From Bacteroidia bacterium (lineage in GTDB: Bacteria; Bacteroidota; Bacteroidia; Bacteroidales; VadinHA17): a DNA stretch of 25,179 nucleotides. Under the pieces are notes generated by a model. It saw only the letters and a list, made by a program, of their open reading frames with translations. It was not told the DNA's origin and ran no database searches. Positions within the stretch are counted from its first letter, which is position 1, and each line of letters begins with the position of its first letter. Where the stretch lies: assembly GCA_026391515.1 (NCBI GenBank), contig JAPLEC010000028.1:1-25179 (forward strand). Direction: 5' to 3'. Positions 22,170-25,179 of the stretch are shown in pieces. The position numbers and the translations under genes are program-made.

Positions 22170-23175
22170 ATGGCTCTCCAATGCGGAATAATCGGAATTA
22201 CCAATGTTGGCAAAACAACGATATTTAATTGTATATCAAATACAAAAGGTGAAACAAACGCTTTTGCTTTTAGCGCTACAAAATCGAATATCGGAGTTGT
22301 TCAGGTTCCTGATAAACGGCTATATGAGCTTGAAAAACACCAGGTTACTGAAAAAATTATTCATACTACAGTAGAAATTGTCGATATTCCAGGGTTTTGA
22401 TAACGAAGCTTTACCTCATATAGACGGGTCGGTGAATCCTGTCAGAGATATTGAAACTATTGACCTTGAATTACAGGTTAAAGATCTCGAGTCAGTTGAA
22501 AAAAAGATTGAACGTCTTAAGAAAGCCTCAAAAGCAGGCGACAAGGATGCAGTGCATGGTCTGGAAGTGCTTGACCGCTACCATGAACACATAGAAGGTT
22601 TCAACAATGCAAGAATGCTGGCTGTGAAAGATGAGGAAAAAAAATATATCGACGACCTTTTCCTTCTTACAATGAAACCAGTCATGTATGTCTGCAATGT
22701 GGATGAGAAATCAGCAATAAGCGGTAATAAATATGTCGATAGTGTAAAAGAGTTTCTTAAAGGTAAAAATGCTGAAATTCTGGTTATTGCAGGAGCTATT
22801 GAAGCTGAAATCGCTGAGCTGGAAAATATTGAAGACCGTCTGGCGTTTTTAAAAGATGCAGGTCTTGATGAACCCGGAGTTGATAAGCTTGTCAGATCAG
22901 CATATAAGCTGCTGAATCTTCAGACATTCTTTACTTTAGGGCCAAAGGAGATTAGAGCATGGACGATTAAACAAGGTACGACTGCATCCCAGGCAGCCGG
23001 GATAGTTCACTCCGACCTTGAAAGGGGATTTATCAGGGCAGAAGTGATGAAATATAATGACTTTATCACCCTTGGAACAGAGCATGCCTGTAAGGAGGCC
23101 GGTAAATTCTATATTGAAGGGAAGAATTATATTGTCCACGATGGTGATATTCTGTATATAAGATTCAACGTCTGA
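22170..23175 (+). pseudogene. ychF: ychF GTPase/ATPase gene broken by an out-of-frame internal deletion
   Basis: YchF (Ola1-like) is a universally conserved ribosome-associated P-loop NTPase that prefers ATP. The first frame begins at the ATG at 22170 (MALQCGIIGITNVGKTTIFN, P-loop GITNVGKTT), reaches the G3 motif VEIVDIPG and then hits a stop at 22398-22400. Family sequence resumes in the +1 frame at 22396 with FDNEALPHIDGSVNPVRDIE and continues without interruption to the TGS-domain end at 23175. Compared with YchF relatives, about 31 residues between DIPG and the phenylalanine of FDN are missing (normally LVKGASKGEGLGN and the following helix), implying a deletion of about 92 bases. The fragments would not make a working NTPase. 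The stop overlaps the next start (TGATG). Confidence 0.92.
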
Positions 23176-24881
23176 TGACTAAACGGCTGATTATTATATT
23201 ATTTCTATTACCTTCTGTCGCTTTGCAGTGCTTATCGCAGAATTCTGATAAAGACAACCTTTTACGATCAGAAGTCACTCAGTATGGACAGGCAAGGGTA
23301 AATATCCCTTTTCCCGGCATCAGAGAAGTTAATGCACTTTCAGCCTATGTATCGGTAAGCTCAGTCCGGAAGAAGAGTGTTGAAATTGTTCTGTCACCGC
23401 TTACAGTCGAATGGTTCATATCACAGAAATATAGCTATGCAATACTGGTAAGGCCTGATATTAAGGGCATTATGACATCTTCAGATGTTAAGCAGGCTAT
23501 GGAATGGGATAGCTACCCCACATATTCGCAGTACGATTCAATAATGCAAAGCTTTTCAACGCTTTATCCTTCACTTTGTCACCTTGATACGATAGGAAAA
23601 ACCAATTATAACAAGTATGTTCTGGCTCTTAAAATATCTGATAATCCTAATATTGATGAGGAAGAGCCTGAGACTTTTTACTCATCTACCATCCATGGCG
23701 ATGAAACCGGAGGATTTATCCTGATGCTGCGCCTGGCAGATTATTTGTTAAAAAATTATGGTACAATCAGCAGGGTGACGAATCTTGTCGATAATCTCGA
23801 AATATGGATCAATCCTCTGGCAAATCCCGACGGGACGTACTGGACAGGAAATACAATTTCCTCACCTACAAGATATAATGCAAACGGGTATGATCTTAAC
23901 AGGAATTTTCCCGATCCTGAAACGCCAAATACGGTCAAGCAGAAGGAAACCATTGATATGATGAAGTTTATGAGAGAACACCATTTTGTTATCTCAGCAA
24001 ATTTCCATGCAGGCGATGAAGTGGTAAATTACCCCTGGGACAGGTGGTACAGGCAGCATGCAGATAATGACTGGTTTTATTACATCAGCCGGAAATATGC
24101 TGATACAGTGCACCTTTATTCGGTACCTGGTTATATGGATGACGATATTATCTTTGACAATGGTGTAACCAATGGATATGACTGGTATAAAATAAACGGA
24201 GGGCGACAGGATTTCATGACCTGGGAATTACAGGGACGTGAAGTGACTATAGAACTCGATTATAATTATGTAACTCCTGTTGCAAATCTTAATTCATTAT
24301 GGCAGTACAACTGGCGGTCTCTGCTGGGGTATATTGAAAATGCGATGTACGGGGTCCATGGATTGGTTAAAGATTCCACAACCGGTGATCCGGTGGCGGC
24401 AAAAATATTTATTACAGGTCACGACAAAGACAGCTCACAGGTGTATTCCGATACTCTGACCGGAAATTTTGTGAGACTTTTATCCGCGGGAACATGGGAT
24501 CTTGAATTTTCGTCAAAAGGCTACTATAATAAAACAGTAAATGTTGTTGTAACTGACGAACTGAAGACTGAAATCATTGTTGAAATGGTACCCATATTAA
24601 ATCCTATTGATACCGTAACAACAACAGCGCTTCTTCTTTATCCCAATCCTGCTGAGGAATATATAAAAGCGGTTTTGCCTGACCGGCAAATCGGGAAAAT
24701 CAATGTAAGTATCTATAATTCAATAGGTTTGAAGCTGGCAGAATATAGTGTGACTACTACTGAAGACACTCCGCTGCTCATTAATGTGAAAGGTCTGACA
24801 GGTGGTATCTATTCCCTGGTAATAACAAACTCTTCCACAAATGTCACCGATAAAAGCCGGTTTATCGTTGTCCACCGGTAA
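23175..24881 (+). CDS. Secreted M14 zinc carboxypeptidase with T9SS sorting domain
   Basis: This 568-residue protein has a signal peptide (residues 1-21), an N-terminal extension, and an M14 metallocarboxypeptidase domain at about 115-390. Zinc ligands are His174 and Glu177 in HGDET and His278 in NFHAGDE; GYDLNRNFPDP is the substrate-binding arginine motif; the catalytic glutamate is probably Glu360 in VTIELDYN. A carboxypeptidase regulatory-like beta-sandwich follows (about 391-475). From about residue 486 a C-terminal sorting domain begins with LLLYPNPAEEYIKA and ends with GGIYSLVITN and SRFIVVHR. The last part marks export by the type IX secretion system to the cell surface or medium. It overlaps the ychF stop by one base. 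Confidence 0.93.
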   Translation: MTKRLIIILFLLPSVALQCLSQNSDKDNLLRSEVTQYGQARVNIPFPGIREVNALSAYVSVSSVRKKSVEIVLSPLTVEWFISQKYSYAILVRPDIKGIMTSSDVKQAMEWDSYPTYSQYDSIMQSFSTLYPSLCHLDTIGKTNYNKYVLALKISDNPNIDEEEPETFYSSTIHGDETGGFILMLRLADYLLKNYGTISRVTNLVDNLEIWINPLANPDGTYWTGNTISSPTRYNANGYDLNRNFPDPETPNTVKQKETIDMMKFMREHHFVISANFHAGDEVVNYPWDRWYRQHADNDWFYYISRKYADTVHLYSVPGYMDDDIIFDNGVTNGYDWYKINGGRQDFMTWELQGREVTIELDYNYVTPVANLNSLWQYNWRSLLGYIENAMYGVHGLVKDSTTGDPVAAKIFITGHDKDSSQVYSDTLTGNFVRLLSAGTWDLEFSSKGYYNKTVNVVVTDELKTEIIVEMVPILNPIDTVTTTALLLYPNPAEEYIKAVLPDRQIGKINVSIYNSIGLKLAEYSVTTTEDTPLLINVKGLTGGIYSLVITNSSTNVTDKSRFIVVHR

Positions 24882-24910
24882 TATATTATATCTGCATTTT
24901 ATTACGTGTT

Positions 24911-24941
24911 ATTGCTACTTGTCTTAAAAAAACTACTTTTG
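24911..24941 (+). promoter_or_regulatory. Promoter of the PafA-like phosphatase gene
   Basis: ATTG ending at 24914, then 19 bases, then TACTTTTG at 24934-24941: exact -7 match and the same spacing as at the structured RNA gene. The predicted start near 24948 leaves a leader of about 45 bases. Confidence 0.75.
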
Positions 24942-24992
24942 AACCTTATTAAATTCAGACGAGTAATAAACAAGATCAACGAACATAATTCT

Positions 24993-25179
24993 ATGATTGG
25001 AGTAAAGACAATAAAGCAAACTGCAACGATTCTTTTATCAACATTTAGTTTTACCGGTTTAATGGGGCAGGGAGCATATCTCCCTCCTGAGAAGCCAAAG
25101 CTTATTATTGGTATTGTTGTTGAACAGCTCAGGTACGATCAGCTTGAAAAATTCCGCAGCAGGTTTTGTGAAAACGGTA
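24993..25179 (+). CDS. PafA-like alkaline phosphatase superfamily protein (3' partial)
   Basis: Only the first 62 residues are in the window. They comprise a signal-peptide-like hydrophobic stretch (about 8-26), then PPEKPKLIIGIVVEQLRYDQ and a KFRSRFCENG segment. This matches the N-terminus of the secreted PafA or type I phosphodiesterase/nucleotide pyrophosphatase branch of the alkaline phosphatase superfamily, where the consensus is PKLVVGIVVDQMRYD. The aspartate in VVDQ, a metal ligand in that family as I recall, is glutamate here (residue 44). Substrate cannot be judged because the catalytic Thr/Ser region lies beyond the window. Confidence 0.8.
   Translation, partial: MIGVKTIKQTATILLSTFSFTGLMGQGAYLPPEKPKLIIGIVVEQLRYDQLEKFRSRFCENG

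Noticed and set aside
22378..22402. Programmed frameshift in ychF
   Set aside because: About 31 family residues are absent at the junction; a frameshift would not restore them.
1..25179. CRISPR arrays, tRNA genes, insertion sequences or prophage genes
   Set aside because: No regularly spaced direct repeats, cloverleaf tRNA sequences ending in a recognisable acceptor stem, transposases, integrases or phage structural genes were seen.

Overview
The window is chromosomal DNA of a Bacteroidota bacterium, probably an environmental Bacteroidales-type lineage. The evidence is the S10-spc-alpha ribosomal gene order running into rplQ and eno, zinc-ligand-free forms of S14, S4 and L36, several promoters of the Bacteroidota type (TTG, 19 bases, TAnnTTTG), a secreted peptidase with a type IX secretion C-terminal sorting domain, and Bacteroidota-style intergenic palindromes. 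No tRNA, rRNA, CRISPR array, insertion sequence or prophage was seen.

Layout. Positions 1-9210 hold a long plus-strand operon: rplX (5' truncated by the window edge), rplE, rpsN, rpsH, rplF, rplR, rpsE, rpmD, rplO, secY, map, infA, rpmJ, rpsM, rpsK, rpsD, rpoA and rplQ, closed by an intrinsic terminator at 9232-9268. Enolase (9307-10584) follows with its own terminator. Positions 10637-11513 hold no credible protein gene. They contain a cloverleaf-like palindromic repeat, an AT-rich dyad, and what looks like an independent, highly structured RNA gene of about 500 nt with a near-perfect promoter and an intrinsic terminator. This RNA is the most interesting object in the window; I could not assign it to a known family.

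Positions 11514-13296 hold a UbiD-family decarboxylase gene broken by an out-of-frame internal deletion. Next come a SpoIIE-type PP2C phosphatase and, convergent with it and sharing its stop-codon bases, a membrane hybrid sensor protein whose ATPase domain is degenerate but whose receiver domain is intact. Two secreted proteins of unknown function (the first with an extreme tyrosine-rich segment) and a DUF4870 membrane protein follow, then a class I PPK2 polyphosphate kinase and hisS. On the minus strand at 20466-21950 lies a three-gene unit: ECF sigma factor, single-pass membrane protein (probable anti-sigma factor) and Spy/CpxP-like periplasmic protein. On the plus strand ychF is also broken by an out-of-frame internal deletion, overlaps a T9SS-secreted M14 metallocarboxypeptidase, and the window ends inside a PafA-like alkaline phosphatase superfamily gene.

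Functionally the first 10.6 kb is core translation, secretion and transcription machinery plus glycolysis. The remainder is a mixture of signalling, envelope stress response, cofactor metabolism and secreted hydrolases. Two conserved genes carrying clean internal deletions within 11 kb, with the flanking coding sequence otherwise intact, is unusual and should first be tested as an assembly or amplification artefact.
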